Assembly (NCBI GenBank): GCA_907165275.2
Contig: OU015659.1
Location: forward strand, 5,746,501-5,810,500
Reading direction: 5' to 3'
Source: Zygaena filipendulae
Taxonomy: Eukaryota > Arthropoda > Insecta > Lepidoptera > Zygaenidae
Length of the DNA stretch: 64,000 nt
This document shows positions 1-13,551 of the stretch, one piece after another. The stretch's first letter is position 1. Each line of letters opens with the position of its first letter. The notes below the pieces were generated by a model. It saw only the letters and a list, made by a program, of their open reading frames with translations, made no database searches and was not told the origin of the DNA. A program made the translations under genes and the position numbers.

Positions 1-347
1 TAACATAATATATTATGTGTAATTATGTACGTATATACACGACTACACGTATAACTAGTAGGTACCTGGATGACTCTTAGTAAACTCTTTTAGCACCAGT
101 AATCTTTTAGCTTGGCTATGCGGTGCGAATATCTACAGATTTTTCTTGACCCTAGACACATTTGATATTTTAAACTAGTTCATAGCTAGTTCATACATAA
201 ATAAACAGTCAGTGTCATCTTGCCTATTAGTTGAGCTTATGATAACAAATATGTAATGCTTGGACATAACATAAGAATTTTTATTATACTAAGAATTAGA
301 GCAACTGATACAACACTTAAGCAGTGGGTAGATTATATAATATACGT

Positions 348-600
348 ACTAGCTGTGTCCCACGGTTTCATCCGCGTGAGTTTCGGAATTCCCGCAGGAA
401 CTATTTTTTTTTTCTAAAATAAAAATTAGCCTAAGTTCCTCCTTAAAATCGGTCCAGCCGTTTCAGAGACTAGCCGGAACAAACAGACAGAAGGACAAAA
501 ATTAAAAAAAATTGATGTTTTTCTTTCTCTCTTCTACTTTCATATGCATTTAGTGAAAAGCTGTTAATTTGGAACTACAAACAGACAATTTAATTTTATT
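348..600 (-). mobile_element. Helitron-like repeat, subfamily with GTGAAAAGCTGTTAATTTG end
   Basis: Starts ACTAGCTGTGTCCCACGGTTTCA, the complement of the Helitron 3' hairpin and CTAGT end. It has GGTCCAGCCGTT and ACAAACAGACAG internal blocks. A second copy with the same distal part lies at 6711-7000, which defines the length. Confidence 0.6.
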
Positions 601-958
601 TAAATGTATTAGATTTTTTGTGTGTAAATACATATATCTACTTATGATGTCTACATACTAAGCACCCAGACTCAAGGTGAACATTTCATTACATATTTAC
701 AATAAAATAGTGATTTAATTAAATATTGAAATGATAGTTATATACTAATAGTGGCATGACAACACAACACGATATGAAGGCACTCTTGAAATAAATTTAT
801 TTTATCTTTAACTATTTCATGTAGTATATTCCACTGGGAGGTACTTAATTACATTCGTATCACATTTCGACATTGCGAGCTGGCGCTGTGTGGAGTGTTA
901 CACCGGTGTAAGCCAATCCCAATTGCCACGAAGCTTAATTTCAAGAATCCTCACTACA

Positions 959-1149
959 TCCTACTAATATTATAAATGTGAAAGTGTGGATGTTTGTTAC
1001 TCAATCACGCAAAAACAGCTGAACGGATTTGGATTAAATTTGGCATGCACGTTGTCAGGGGTACAGAGAAGGACATAGGGTACTTTTTATCTCGGATTTC
1101 CCGCGCGAACTCGAAATTACCGCGGGTGAAACCGTGGGGCACAGCTAGT
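959..1149 (+). mobile_element. Helitron-like repeat (Lep1 type), full length
   Basis: Begins TCCTACTAATATTATAAATG and ends with the CCGCGGGTGAAACCGTGGGG hairpin followed by CACAGCTAGT. The TC start, short 3' hairpin and CTAGT end with no terminal inverted repeats are Helitron hallmarks. Confidence 0.75.
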
Positions 1150-1339
1150 AATATTATAAATGCGAAAGTAAGTTTGTTTGTTTTGTTACGCTCTCACGCC
1201 TTAACGGCTCAACCGATCATCATGAAGTTGTGCATACACGTTGTCAGGGGTATAGGGAAGGACATAGGGTACTTTTTATCCCGGAATTCCCGCGGGATCT
1301 CCGAAATTACCGAGTGTTAAACCGCGGGGAACTGCTAGT
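1150..1339 (+). mobile_element. Second Helitron-like repeat, head-to-tail with the first
   Basis: Starts AATATTATAAATGCGAAAGT directly after the CTAGT of the previous copy and ends ACCGCGGGGAACTGCTAGT. The arrangement suggests insertion into, or rolling-circle concatenation with, its neighbour. Confidence 0.7.
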
Positions 1340-1380
1340 ATTGCAATAAAATAACATAATTTAATCATTGTTTGGATGGT

Positions 1381-1465
1381 ACCGTTGCGCGTTGGTCAAG
1401 TGCTTAGCGAACTTGACTGCTACGGCAGGGGTCGCGGGTACAATCCTCGCGTAACCAACATTAAA
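1381..1465 (+). repeat. Possible tRNA-derived SINE head
   Basis: Contains GCGTTGGTCAAGTGCTTAGC followed about 40 nt later by GTCGCGGGTACAATCCTCGCG, resembling A and B boxes of RNA polymerase III. Too diverged to be a tRNA gene. Confidence 0.35.
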
Positions 1466-1599
1466 ATATTATGTTCAATTACGAATCTGGGTTTTGTAAA
1501 TGTATTGTAATTTTTTTAAATCATATTATTTAGACTGTAAATAATCGTTATCGTTAATTTCAATGCAAGAAAACGTTTAATCGGTAAACATATTTGATA

Positions 1600-1775
1600 A
1601 CTAGCTGTCCCCCGCGGTTTCACCCGTGGTAATTTCGGAGTTCCCGTGGGAATTTCGGAATAAAAAGTACCCTGTCACTCAAGACTACCGTACCGACAAG
1701 TGAAAGAATTTTTAAAATCGGTTCAGTGAATCCAAAGATGCTCACAAACTTTTCCTTTTATAATATTAGTATAGA
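1600..1775 (-). mobile_element. Helitron-like repeat
   Basis: ACTAGCTGTCCCCCGCGGTTTCACCCGTGG at one end and TATAATATTAGTATAGA at the other; complete but internally diverged. Confidence 0.7.
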
Positions 1776-4288
1776 TTTGATTATCGTTCTATTACAATAG
1801 ATAACAATAGATAGCTATCAATGAACTTTAAAATAAAGAACACTATGGTTTAATTTAAATGTACAATATAGGTAGGTATATCCACTAAACTAATACCTAA
1901 TTATGACACCAACGCGCCCCTCAGAACACGGAAGCCAGTGGAAAATCTAAACAGGATTAAATTTAAAATTATGATAACAATTTACGTGCCTGCCGCGGAC
2001 TCTGCGTTTTACTGCGTTGTCACTTAATGGAAATTTTTGCTCGTGAACCGAATTAAGATAAGTATTTTGCATTACAGAGTTCGCTAATTTTAATTGGTAT
2101 AATAAAAAATTTTGCCCGTCGCTATACATTTTAATGAGAATAGAATAATAATATTATCAAATGTATAATTTTCAAATGAATTTGCAAATGACATTCATCG
2201 TCTAATACTGTCAGAAATTGATATACCAACGTTAGGAAAGATCAATACATTTTCCGTTAAGCGGACGATTATTATTCGTCCGTTTAGTGGACGACTAGCA
2301 ACAACCTTTTTAAGTATGAAATTCATGTGTTTAGTCAATAAAAATTTGTGACAATTGGTTTCGATGCTACCATTATACTACCTATGGAACTTTGAATCTG
2401 TGTAAAACGTAAAAAATAATGACCATAATATACCTAATTTTCAAATGAATTTGCAAATGATATTTGACGCGTCTAATTCGAACAAATTTATTCAATGCTG
2501 TCAGAAGCGTCCTAGCTTAACATAAAAGTATGAAAGCTTTCATGACAATATAACTGAAGAAAAGCAATAAAAGACCAGTTAAACGAATAATTTTGTCTGT
2601 GGCATTGTTCGGTGTCTATAAACCCAGATATAACAATGTGGAGTACGCACCAAGAATAATAACCGTCTGCCACATGCAATCAAAAGGAGAAATAAAAAGC
2701 AATGTCCCAATAAATTATTTTGATAAAGGACAGCAGGCAGGCTGGGTGATGTCATGTTAAATAATATCATCCTATCGCATAAACGTCCAATTTGCTCTAG
2801 TGGACTGTGAGCGGCTGCGACGCGACGGCTTTCCGTTTACGTTAACTGTTTACCAATTTAATGAAACAAAAGAAAGCTGCTTGTATCTTGATTCGCTCAT
2901 GAAACAATGGGCACGATGGCAAGGTATGAAAATCAAAATTTTATTAAGTCCGTCAGTTAGATTTTAAGAAAATAATGGCCATGTTTTTTTGACTTTTTCG
3001 AATTATTGAAAAAATACTTAAATAAAACACATTAAAGTGTAGGAGTGAGAGGTCGCGACGTCATATAAAGTGTACCTAGCCGTGACGTCACACGGAATTT
3101 CAACTCAGTGTATCGCCATTATTATTTGATTACGTAAAAAAAGGAAAACTACGTGTCCAATATTTTTTATTAATCTACAAGACGGCCTCAAAATTAAAAT
3201 GTATTAGGCAGTCATCATACCCATTCAAGTTACAGCGTATAAAGAGATTTATGAATTAATAAAAGATGTAATCGGTCTGTTTCTGTTATAATAATAAGGA
3301 AGGCTTCTCTTTCTGTGCACCTTACCATCGATAGCTTATGCTCTGCCCTTCTTGTGTTTTCTTGTACATTTTTATAATTTTTGTTATTTTTTTATATAGT
3401 GTAGGTGCATATACCTATATTAGTACATGTCAGTAGTTCCCGAAAGAAACAAAAAACACCGCGGACATTTGTAATATGTAGGTATGGGTATAATATTTTA
3501 TAAGAAACCGAATTAATTGATGATAAAGAGCAAATGGTAGGTATGTCATTTGGTTGATCCATATGCACCGCACTCCATTGACTACATACCCACAATGTAA
3601 GAATATAAATATATTCCAACGAACTCGAAGAACGTATGCCACCTTAGAGATTTGCGCCACATTCGTCTTCGTTGTGATATCAACGACGTATCACACTGAT
3701 GTTGCTCATGCTCTAGCTCTACCACATAACATTGATCCTCCTCGTTTCTCCCTCTTTTGAGTGAATTATGGTATCGAAGGGAAATATTGCGAAATTTTGA
3801 GGGTCAATGTTTACTGGCAGAGTGATACTCAGTTTCCTCCCTGAAATGAGATTGCTTTGCGACATTAAACCAGCCTAATGTAGATTTTCGTCGTAACGCT
3901 CTGTGCCTATTTGTTCGCGGCGGCGCGACATTCGTACAGTATTGCGTGATTTCCTCAGGTCAATGAGAAGAATTGCTTTGGGACGTGCCCCAAAGCCTTC
4001 CCCCGGGATAAAGTAATCGGAAGCATAATGGGCCCCCCAATAAATCCATTTGTTTTTTATTTAACCGTTTTACCCGTCAAATATCATTATCCTTCAGCAA
4101 GGTTATTTGGAGATTGAATAGTACCTACGTTTTCAATGTTATTAAGTCAACGTCTTTTTGACCTTAAAAAACAAAAAAGAACTTCGACGTTCCATATGTT
4201 TATTGTATATGTTTATTCAATTCTGCTGTGTTTACATTGAAAAGTTTAATAAAAACAAGTTTAATATCTCAAAATAATTGTAATTAAT

Positions 4289-4569
4289 ATTGCCCAAAAT
4301 CAGTCTTGGTCTTGCAGTCTTGGTCTTGTTCTTGCATTATTGCAAGACCAAGGCCAAGACCAAGACCGCCTAATTTTAGCAAGACCGAGACCAAGACTCT
4401 CCGTGCGAGATTTGAGCAAATCAAATTCATACTTAGCATCTCAAAATTACTTAAAAGCGATACCCATAGCAATAGGCTAATAGGTAATTGCGAGACTCTT
4501 GCTGCAAGACCAAGACCAAGACCAAGACTGGCTAAGTCTCTTCTTGTTCTTGCACTTGGGCAACACTAA
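4289..4569. repeat. TIR element with CAAGAC-repeat arms
   Basis: Begins ATTGCCCAA and ends TTGGGCAAC. Inside both ends are runs of CTTGGT/ACCAAG hexamers in opposite orientation (about 4300-4400 and 4498-4560). This looks like a non-autonomous foldback or MITE whose arms became low-complexity. The open frames in it (PRPRP / DQDQD repeats) are artefacts of the hexamer. Confidence 0.55.
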
Positions 4570-5504
4570 TTGTAATATGTATAAAACATGTAAAATACCC
4601 TTTTATAGTCCTGCCAATCCAACTTTCCATAGCTCATTCCGTCGATTCGTTTTCCAGATCCAATTTTTATCGCACGGAGATTCTAGATAATTTATTTTCG
4701 TTGAATTGAGAACATTTTAGGCAAAGTTTTATCTACAAGGTTCCCAGTCGCGTCTCCCGGGGGTAAATCGTTTGGCCGCACTTATTTGAATAAGAATAGC
4801 CAAGTACGCAATCCCGTGGGTATTGGTGGGGTTCACCTTCGTTTTACTCGACATGTCCACTATGTAATTTAGTTGGAAATTTAATACATTACACCGTCTC
4901 CCTCTTGCATTCTTGGATTATAAGATGGCGAATTACCTACGTAAAGTATGTGTCTCGGTTGTTTTTAAATTTAAGACGCGAACGGTTTCGTATGGGTGGA
5001 GAGTGGAGAGTGGTTCTCGTACTCGTAAAGTTTATTGCATTGTCTTGGGTGTAAAAAATAATTGATAACACTTTCTTTGCAGTATAGATATAATAAAACG
5101 GAAACTATAAAAATATGTTTGGTACACTATCTTGGTACTTGGTAAACTTAATTACAATAAACATAATAATCTTATTTCTCTATAAAAGTTTCGATGGTTT
5201 ATTAGTCTTTAATAATGGCTATTGCAATTATATATTTATATTAAGTATTTGAAATAGATTAGGTATTTACCAAGATAGCCGTTACCTAAAATAACAGAAT
5301 CATCGCTTCCTATATATAATTTTCTTTCGATGTTTATCTACCTGCTGATTTTGCTGACTTTATCCTAAATCCTCCTATATCCTCCTCCTTTAATACTTAT
5401 ACCTTATCGAAAAACGTATCAGTATCACCTAAGTTCAATACCTACTGGTAGAAACTTTTTGTTACCTCTGTTGTTATAAACTTAGAAACTGAGTTTTATT
5501 TATA

Positions 5505-5697
5505 ACTAGCTGTTTTTCGCTGTTTCATCCGCGTTAATTTCGAAGTTCTGAGATAAAAAGTAGGTACCCTATATCCCGTTTCTGTACCCCTGGTAACGAG
5601 TATGCAAAATGTCATGATGATCCATTAGGTAGTTAGTGCGTAAAATTATAACAGACAGACAGACAAATAGAGTTTCTTTTGTACTTATAATATCTAA
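5505..5697 (-). mobile_element. Helitron-like repeat, degraded
   Basis: ACTAGCTGTTTTTCGCTGTTTCATCC start, AAAAAGTAGGTACCCTAT and CATGATGATCC middle, and TTATAATATCTA end. Confidence 0.6.
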
Positions 5698-6710
5698 ATA
5701 TATCATTGTTAAGTATGGATTGGATCTACCAAGTACAATATTAGTTTAGTTTAATTTTTCATGGAAATGCTATCTCGTTAAGGTAGTGTTACTCGCTAAA
5801 CCAAATCATATCTTCTAATTAATACTGGAGTCTACTCAATACTAGGTACTTAAATCAAATTTCTTATCTCGTTCCAATTTTTATAAATACGTCGTTACTT
5901 TATGCGATTCGATGGAAAACGGGGGAGAAAAGAAGATATCGATATAAAAAGACGTCATAAAAAAGAGGTAGGTAGGTATTTAGGTAGGTAAACATATAGA
6001 CAGTAGTAGGTCGGATGCTAATAAATACAATTTTGTTCTCGGGTCGCATATGTGTATGATTTCTTCGGTATCAGATAATTTATTTAGTATACGCGTATAT
6101 TTTTCAAATGCGATTTTTAGGAAGGAAGTTCAGCCCCTTGGTGCGTCAGGCGTAGTAGGCATACCTACTCGCAAAATAGTATATGATATTAAATCGGTAT
6201 GACAGCTATTAGTAGTCTGTAGAGCTTTGCTCTCTTTGGTATGCTGCGAATACCTAACTATAGGTAGGTACGTAACTAACGTATTCTGCAGTATATATAA
6301 CCTTATAGATAATTGGAATAGATATATCCACTTACCTATTTAAATGTAAAAAAGGAACGGATACATAATAATTATCATTTTATTTTATCGATATTACCAC
6401 GCGACAACACTATCTGAACAATTAGAACATAGCAATGCATAGCATGCGATTCAATGTAGAGTTAGTAAGGATGGTGCGCTTCTAAATTAATGAACACAAC
6501 ACATTGATGACAAAACAATTAACTTAGATTTACAGTTTCATATACATAAATGTCCTTACAAAAAGAAAATAGAAAATAAAACCACAACAACTTTGATTGA
6601 ATAAGCAAAATTCCTACTTATGAATACCTACCTACATACCTACTCATATATACGACACGACGCGATGTTAAACCGAATTTATCAAAAAACCTGTATATTT
6701 TTACATTAGA

Positions 6711-7000
6711 GGTGCTCCGCGATTTGACTCGAGTTAATTTCAGAGATCCCGCGGTAATTTCGGTATAAAAATTAGCCTAAGTTACTCCTTGTAACATTGT
6801 CTATCTCCAGTGAAAGTCCCGTTAAAATCGGTCCAGCCGTTACAGAGATTACCCGGAACAAACAGACTGACAGACAAACAGACAGAAAAATTTTAAAAAT
6901 TGATTTTTTGATGTTAGTACCGTTTATACTTTCTTATGCATTTATATAGTGAAAAGCTGTTAATTTGAAATTACAAACACACTTCAATTTTATTTATATT
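6711..7000 (-). mobile_element. Helitron-like repeat, same subfamily as 348-600
   Basis: GTGCTCCGCGATTTGACTC replaces the canonical 3' hairpin. Shared internal blocks are AAAATTAGCCTAAGTTACTCC, GGTCCAGCCGTTACAGAGA and GTGAAAAGCTGTTAATTTG. Confidence 0.6.
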
Positions 7001-8153
7001 AACAGTGGATAAATTTTTCACTTTACGCTCATTTGAATGGAGCGAAATGGCCAAGCCACATATTCTGACTAAGGTGTAGAGTTTGAAAAGTTAGGCCTTG
7101 TAGAGTTAGGGTGTGTAGAGTTATAAGCTTGGCTCTACATGAGATCTGATAACTTTTTGACACTGCTCGTCATATGGACTCGTCTTGGCATCATTTTACA
7201 TGAATATGTTTTTGGTGAGATTTATATGTCTAGATAATAAATAGACAGCCGCCACTTCATATAGTATGGAGTCCATATACCACCATACAAATGAACTGAT
7301 TCAAGTACTTTCCGGTAAGTAAGCACAGCCGGCTCGTACGTACACGTCTTGTGCGTGTGTGGCGTGTGCGTATTGTAAGGTTGACTGCGAGCTGACAGTA
7401 ACTGTCAGCTGTCAGTGAATGTCAAATGTAGATTTTACATATCGTATCAAACTTTTTTCGAACTTTACCAAGAAACTTTCGCGGGATTTCGAGGAATATT
7501 TTTGCGTCTCTGTGTATCCTTGATATTTACTATATCAATGAGACAACATTAATTAATTACCATATTTTGGTTTGAAGATTTCGCGAGAATACCAATTCCC
7601 ATTTAGTATAACAAATCTAGATATAGTCCACTGAAAGGATTGTTAACCTGGAAACGTGACGCGATTTCGAGTCGCATTTAATTCAAATTGACAAATAATA
7701 CTTAGCATACTGAACAGATCATTTATACCCATAACATGTTTAGAAAACAAAGCCAGACGGTGTATGCCATTGAAAATGGTAGATTCAACTAGATTCTATT
7801 TAGATACAATGATATTATAAAGTTCTCAGTACATATTATATACTCATGGACAAACTTACTTGTTTAGAAGACCAGATGCTTTGATCCTCATGAAAAGGGA
7901 TTGCTGTGAGATCAACAGTGTTTGAATGCTTTGACGGTTTATACGGTGAATAAAGAAAATATTGGGTCTAGAAACGCGAAGTAAACAGTTCTATTTATAA
8001 TAGACAAGATGTTCCACGAGGTTTATACGTTTCACTTTTTCCATTCCCACAGACGTTAGCGCTTGCCTATCTATACTAATAACAGAAAGGAAAAGTTTGT
8101 TTGTTAGTAGGGGAAAATCTCTGAAACTATCGAACCGTTTCCAAATAATGTAA

Positions 8154-8271
8154 TTTTGAATTGCTCTATCACTTTCGTACCTACACGGAATTGCTAGTCC
8201 TTAGAATTTCATAAGGAGTCGTATGTGAATCTTGCAATTCCGTGTGCGAAAGTGATACGAGCGATTCAAAA
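8154..8271. repeat. Hairpin MITE
   Basis: Imperfect inverted repeats of about 40 bp: TTTTGAATTGCTCTATCACTTTCG with CACGGAATTGC on the left and the complement of these on the right. No coding capacity. The 8067-8153 flank resembles a Helitron 5' end (CTATACTAATAAC), so it may have inserted into one. Confidence 0.6.
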
Positions 8272-9589
8272 ATACGGTCCCTGAGGTATCTCTACATAAG
8301 ATAGTTTTTACCGCAGGACAAGCTGTTTCGTTTTCATTTATGTATATCAAGTGTCATATAAAAAGGTTCTCATATAACCTATTTCTTTTTTTTGTAATAT
8401 CATTTGATTTTAACTTGTTTTTACCCTTTAAGTATAAGTATAAAATATTATGTTGTCGTTATAACATAAAAGTTTATCATATTCACCTGACTGAAATCAC
8501 ATTACAGTACGTCGATGAATCAAAAAAATGCCCGTTTTATGTCTCAATAAATTGTATACTTTAGTAAGACTTTTTTATGTCATTGCAGAAAATATTATTG
8601 AAGATTTCTTACTTCCTACACGTAGAATTAAATTTATCGTTTCCATTAGTTATATAATACTTTTGAAATGATAAACAAAACAAAAATACGTAGATAGACC
8701 GCAATTTTGATTTAGGAGACAAACATATTCATTAATTGTATTGTGTTGTAATATGAAGAAGAAATAAAAAACAGTAAAATCCTTGTTATTTTAATAGGTA
8801 CTTCTGAAATATCGATGAGCCATTTAGGAAGATAAAAGAAATTTAAAGCAAAATATTTAATATACATACATGATGTCATTTTTAACGAAGAACTTATTGA
8901 ACTTTTCGATAATTCAAGTTTACACGAAACTAATTAAAATATGAAAAATAAAAAAAAAACACTGATAAAGATACAGAGAAAACCTTAGATAACAACGTGG
9001 GTTTTCGCGGAGGAATGACCTTTATTTGTCGGCGTGTCGGCGCGGCGGCAGTACAAAGCTGAAATGACGTTTACGGTATAATCCGTCAGCGCGTCAACCT
9101 GCTCACTCAATTTTTTTAAATATTTTTTTTACGTTTTTTTAGATGTTTGAGACGGGAATCGAATACTGAACGTTTATTTTTTATTTATTTTTTTATTTAT
9201 TTATTCATTGCTTTCTTCAATTAAATACGTCTCTCGTTATACTTGTACTCGTATATCGTCGATTGTACCTGCGCAATGTATCAAAACATTTAACTCCACG
9301 ACGTGACTCCACTGACGTAAAAGCTAATAAGCGTCTTTTGGCCAAATCTTGCATATATTGTAGAACACAAACCAAACATGAACATTGAGCTCTTTGATAT
9401 GAGCAAAGGGAGGCGTTTTCTCATTTGAACGAAATACGTTTACCTACTATACATTATGTCTATTGCTTGACTATTGGGAGAGTGTGTACTGTGTACTCAA
9501 ATACGTCAAAATCAAAAATATCGTAAGAAACTTGTCCATACGCAATTGACGCTCTAAAAGGGGCACTATAAAACTTTGTAACTATCTTC

Positions 9590-9774
9590 TTAATATATAA
9601 ATCACGTGTCACGTTATTTGTCCGCGATGGACTCCGAAACTACTGAATCGATCATGATGAAATTTGGTCACTATGTTGTATTTGGCCCAACTTAAAAGAT
9701 AGGATAGTTTCTATTCCGGAATTCCCGCGAGAATTCTGAAATTACCGCGGATGAAATCGCGGGGGACAGCTAGT
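9590..9774 (+). mobile_element. Helitron-like repeat, subfamily with GTTGGACC/CTTTTAAG block
   Basis: ATTACCGCGGATGAAATCGCGGGGGACAGCTAGT end. The internal GCCCAACTTAAAAGATAGGATAG block is shared (reverse strand) with the cluster at 40.2-40.66 kb. Confidence 0.7.
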
Positions 9775-9927
9775 AATACTATATAATTTGCTCCACCGAT
9801 CATCATGATTTTTTTCTTATACGTTTTCAGAAGTACAGAAAAGAACATAGGGTTCCTTTTACCGCGGAAATGCGACAGAAACTCCGGAGTTAACGTAGGT
9901 GAAACAGTGCAATACAGAACAGCTAGT
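9775..9927 (+). mobile_element. Helitron-like repeat, truncated, tandem with previous copy
   Basis: Begins AATACTATATAAT directly after the preceding CTAGT and ends GGTGAAACAGTGC..CAGCTAGT. The 3' hairpin is mutated. Confidence 0.55.
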
Positions 9928-9964
9928 AGATAGTAGTTCAATAAAAATACCTAATATAACATAA

Positions 9965-11005
9965 CAGTGGCGAAGGGTGAAATATTGAGAGAGGTAACCC
10001 GGAACAAAAAAAATCCTACCTAATCCGGGCGCGGGCACGCAGTCTTGAGTGCTTACCGAAAATCTGTGATTGGTATCCAGGCTTCAGTCTTGTATGATGA
10101 CAGATGTATCTTTAGTCCAATTTAATTATACGTGTAAGCACTCCGGTATTGAAACAGTATCTTGCAACGCAAGTATACCTAATGCAAATCTACTTTAAAT
10201 ACTTAATTTCTACATATTAAACTATCTACTTACCGGCGGAATACCTACCTATTTACAACGTACGTCCACGTGCTACGTGCTTTCAGTATCACTACAAACA
10301 ACACAAATAAACAAAGTCCAACTACAATACAATACTAATCACTATTTTACACCAAGAAATAACTTGTAATAGATGAAACTAACTCATAAATTTAAGAATT
10401 TATGCAATGATGGTGAATAATGCAGGTGCATTATGCAATAACGTCAAATTGTCTGTTGTCAGTCGTGTCAACAGTCAAAACAAATGTCCGATTCGTTACG
10501 AATTTCTACGAGCGATAGCGATGCAAGCATGTCGTAAACGGAGAATGAAAGCATGTATTCCTCCATCTCGCTCACGCGCACGCATTTTCTAATATTGTAC
10601 CTATCAGCAATCAGTATAACTCGATTTTCGTCGGCTTGCCAGAGTTCTACTGGGGTTTGAAGTGACCTTGAGATGTGACGTCATTCATGACGTTTATTTG
10701 TATAGAAGTTTAACTGCCAAAAAGCCGATCGTGCCTGCGAGTTACTACAAAGCAACGCGTTGGTAAATGTTGAAGAGCAAGTATTGTTGACTTAATGTGT
10801 GGGCGTTTTGTAATGTTTTAAGTATTTTATTTGTTTTTATTTAATGTTTCTCTACTTTTATAATGGTGTAAGCGTTTTGTAATGATTCCGTACTTTTAAA
10901 ATTACTGATTATGCCATTTCTCAATTACGGTAGAGAGAGTGGTTATGTTCCAAACTTTTGAAGGGAAGCCGGTGGGAATCGGGTTATATGGTATCTTCGC
11001 CACTG
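9965..11005. mobile_element. Non-autonomous hAT transposon, 1,041 bp, intact ends
   Basis: Terminal inverted repeats CAGTGGCGAAG (9965-9975) and CTTCGCCACTG (10995-11005) are perfect over 11 bp. They are flanked by a perfect 8-bp duplication TAACATAA at 9957-9964 and 11006-11013. An 8-bp duplication with CAGNG-type ends is diagnostic of the hAT superfamily. No transposase frame longer than about 60 codons is present, so it must be mobilised in trans. The intact duplication suggests a fairly recent insertion. Confidence 0.88.
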
Positions 11006-13117
11006 TAACATAATTTTGTAAAATGCTGATGACGTTCACTGCATGTATGAGTGTGATGTAGCAGTAGGTTTGTCTCTATTTTCCAATGGAAGTTTAATTG
11101 ACTTTGCAAATAGCCCATCTACCACTTTTTAATCTATGTTTTGCATTGTACACACTATGGCGTGAAGTTTAAATAAACATTTTTAAGTCTATATACTTAT
11201 ATACTTAAATTTAATTGGTAAGTACCCATTAAAATCACGCTTGAGTTAGGAACTCAAGAGTTTGTGAAATAAAATCACTCTGTTAATGGATATTTATTAC
11301 ACATTCATGGAAAATTATATCTCTATACCGAATATACTTCCGAGTAACTATAAACTAAAAAGCTACATAATTCTTAATTTAGGGTTTTATGTATTATGTG
11401 TTTATCGCGAACAGGGTCTGTGGCGGGTAGGTAAAAGTACTCTGTTACGTATGTGATGACTGGATTTTGCATACAGTACATAACTCTTATGTAGGTATAA
11501 GCTTTAAGACACTGGCTTTACATGGGTCAAATTAGCTTCACTGATTACGTATACTGTTTTTTTAAAACCTACTCTACATATTCTCTTTGCCAATTTATCT
11601 CTTGTAACTTCTTACAATAGCTTCGTATTAAAAGAACCATTCAGATAAAGTTTCTACCTTAACATTAACAGTGAAAAATGATCACGTATGATTTGTGTCC
11701 CAAACTTTCCCACGGATACATTTTTTTTTAAACAGGCGTTATTTCGCCCAGTGTCGTTTGGCCCGCAAAGCGCCACCCGCCGCAGTGAGCGGGGCGCCAA
11801 CGCAGCACATCCAAGTAATTACATTACCCAGCTCTCTCCCTTCTTGATGTCTTTGTACCGGCTTGATTGTCGTTTATATAATTGCCTACGTTTATGTACC
11901 ATCACGGCTTGCGCCTCACTCATCTCTCTCGAACGAACTGAAATTAGTTACATACATACCCATACACTTTCTGCGAAATATTTTCTTAATTACCCAAGCT
12001 GAGAAGCAGAGACGCTACGCGCCTCATTGTGACATTACGGATTTAATTCGACATCTTTGTTGGAATACAAATAAATTAAACAGCGATTGTATTACAGAGC
12101 ACTGTGTTTTTAATGTCATAATACCATTATCGTGATTTCAATGGGAACCGTTTTCTACACTATATATGTAGAGGTACGTACCTACCTACTTACTTAGTTT
12201 CTATGAAAATAAAATAAGTGCCATCGAAACCATTGCAAATACATACTCACGCGTGAAACTACACAAGTATTGATTCTACGCCTGGGTAACAATTAGACTT
12301 CACCCATTGTCTCGGTGGACTTTCTAAGTGAGTAAGCTGATTGCCACGAAAACGGAATAATATACAAAACAACTTTGACACGTTATCCCACTTCGTCGCG
12401 CCTCAATAGGCATTTTGCGGTCGCCAGTCGCCCGCAATACCACACACCGACCACCGCGCCGCCGCAAAAACATAGAATGGTGTTCGAATTCCAAACGTTG
12501 TTTTTTTTTTCTTCGGAAGTATGAACAAAATTGCTAAGCTTTGAAATGTCCATAATTTTAAAATGTAGCAATAATTTGACCCAAACATGAGCCAACCATA
12601 GACAGAATTACTGCATCATTGGTCTCCGCGATATAAAATTGCTTAACCAGAATTCGATAGAAAGATTAAATTTTGATTTAATCGAAGGTATTTTATGTGT
12701 GTCCCACATCATATATGGAAGTTTAAACGGTTACACGGGTCGATTTGTTAGTACGGTCGGCACGGCAACACCCGCGGCGGGCTGGCGTGGCGGCGCGACG
12801 CACCGCTCCCAATCAAAGCCTGATTACAATTCTGGCCGGTTAACACGTAAATCCGATGTGGATAAATATTTGCACGACAGGTTGTAAACCGTACGTGCCC
12901 TGACCGGTCAATAGACGGGACACAGTTACTCGACCGGCCTTCTTATTTGTGTACTTAAATAAATATTTTAGAAATTTTAACATAATGCTAATAGTCAGCA
13001 AGTGCCTATTTATACTCTCTCAGAAACTCTGCATTTGTTCTACCGGAATAACAAGATTAACACGTTTAATTTCGGAATATTATTCCTTTGTAATAATAAG
13101 AATAAAAATTATCCAAT

Positions 13118-13327
13118 ACTAGTTGTACCCCGCGGTTTCACCCGCGGTAATTTCGGAGTTCCCGTGGAAATTCCAAGATAAAAAGTACCCTATAGTACTT
13201 CTCTGGACCCCTGACAACGTGCATGTCAAATTTCATTCAAATCCGTTCAGCCGTTTTTGCGTGATTGAGTAACAAACATCCAAACATCTAAACATCCAAA
13301 CCTCCACACTTTCACAATTATAATATT
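13118..13327 (-). mobile_element. Helitron-like repeat
   Basis: ACTAGTTGTACCCCGCGGTTTCACCCGCGG to CACAATTATAATATT, with a run of CATCCAAACAT units near its 5' end. Directly adjoined by a second copy. Confidence 0.75.
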
Positions 13328-13551
13328 ACTAGCTGTGCCCCGCGGTTTCACCCGCGGTAATTTCAGAGTTCCCGCAGAAATTCCGGGATAAAAAGTATCC
13401 TATGACCTTCTCTGTACCCCTGAAAACGTGCATGCCAAATTTCATCGAAATCCGTTCAGTCGTTTTTGCGTGATTGAGTAACAAACATCCAAACATCTAA
13501 ACATCCAAACATACAAACATCCACACTTTCACATTTATAATATTAATAGGA
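13328..13551 (-). mobile_element. Helitron-like repeat, tandem with 13118-13327
   Basis: ACTAGCTGTGCCCCGCGGTTTCACCCGCGG start and ATTTATAATATTAATAGGA end. It is closely similar to its neighbour, including CATCCAAACATCTAAACATCC. Confidence 0.78.

Noticed and set aside
994..1320. 108-codon frame as a gene
   Set aside because: It lies entirely in two tandem Helitron-like copies; the internal protein repeat simply reflects the duplicated element.
2907..2925. ATGGGCACGATGGCAAG before GTATGA as the IRSp53 start exon
   Set aside because: It leaves two bases before the GT, which does not match the phase-0 start of the 25935 exon, and the peptide does not resemble the family's N-terminus.
4284..4690. 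Frames with PRPRPRP or DQDQDQ repeats
   Set aside because: These are products of the CAAGAC hexamer repeats in a TIR element, open in several frames on both strands.
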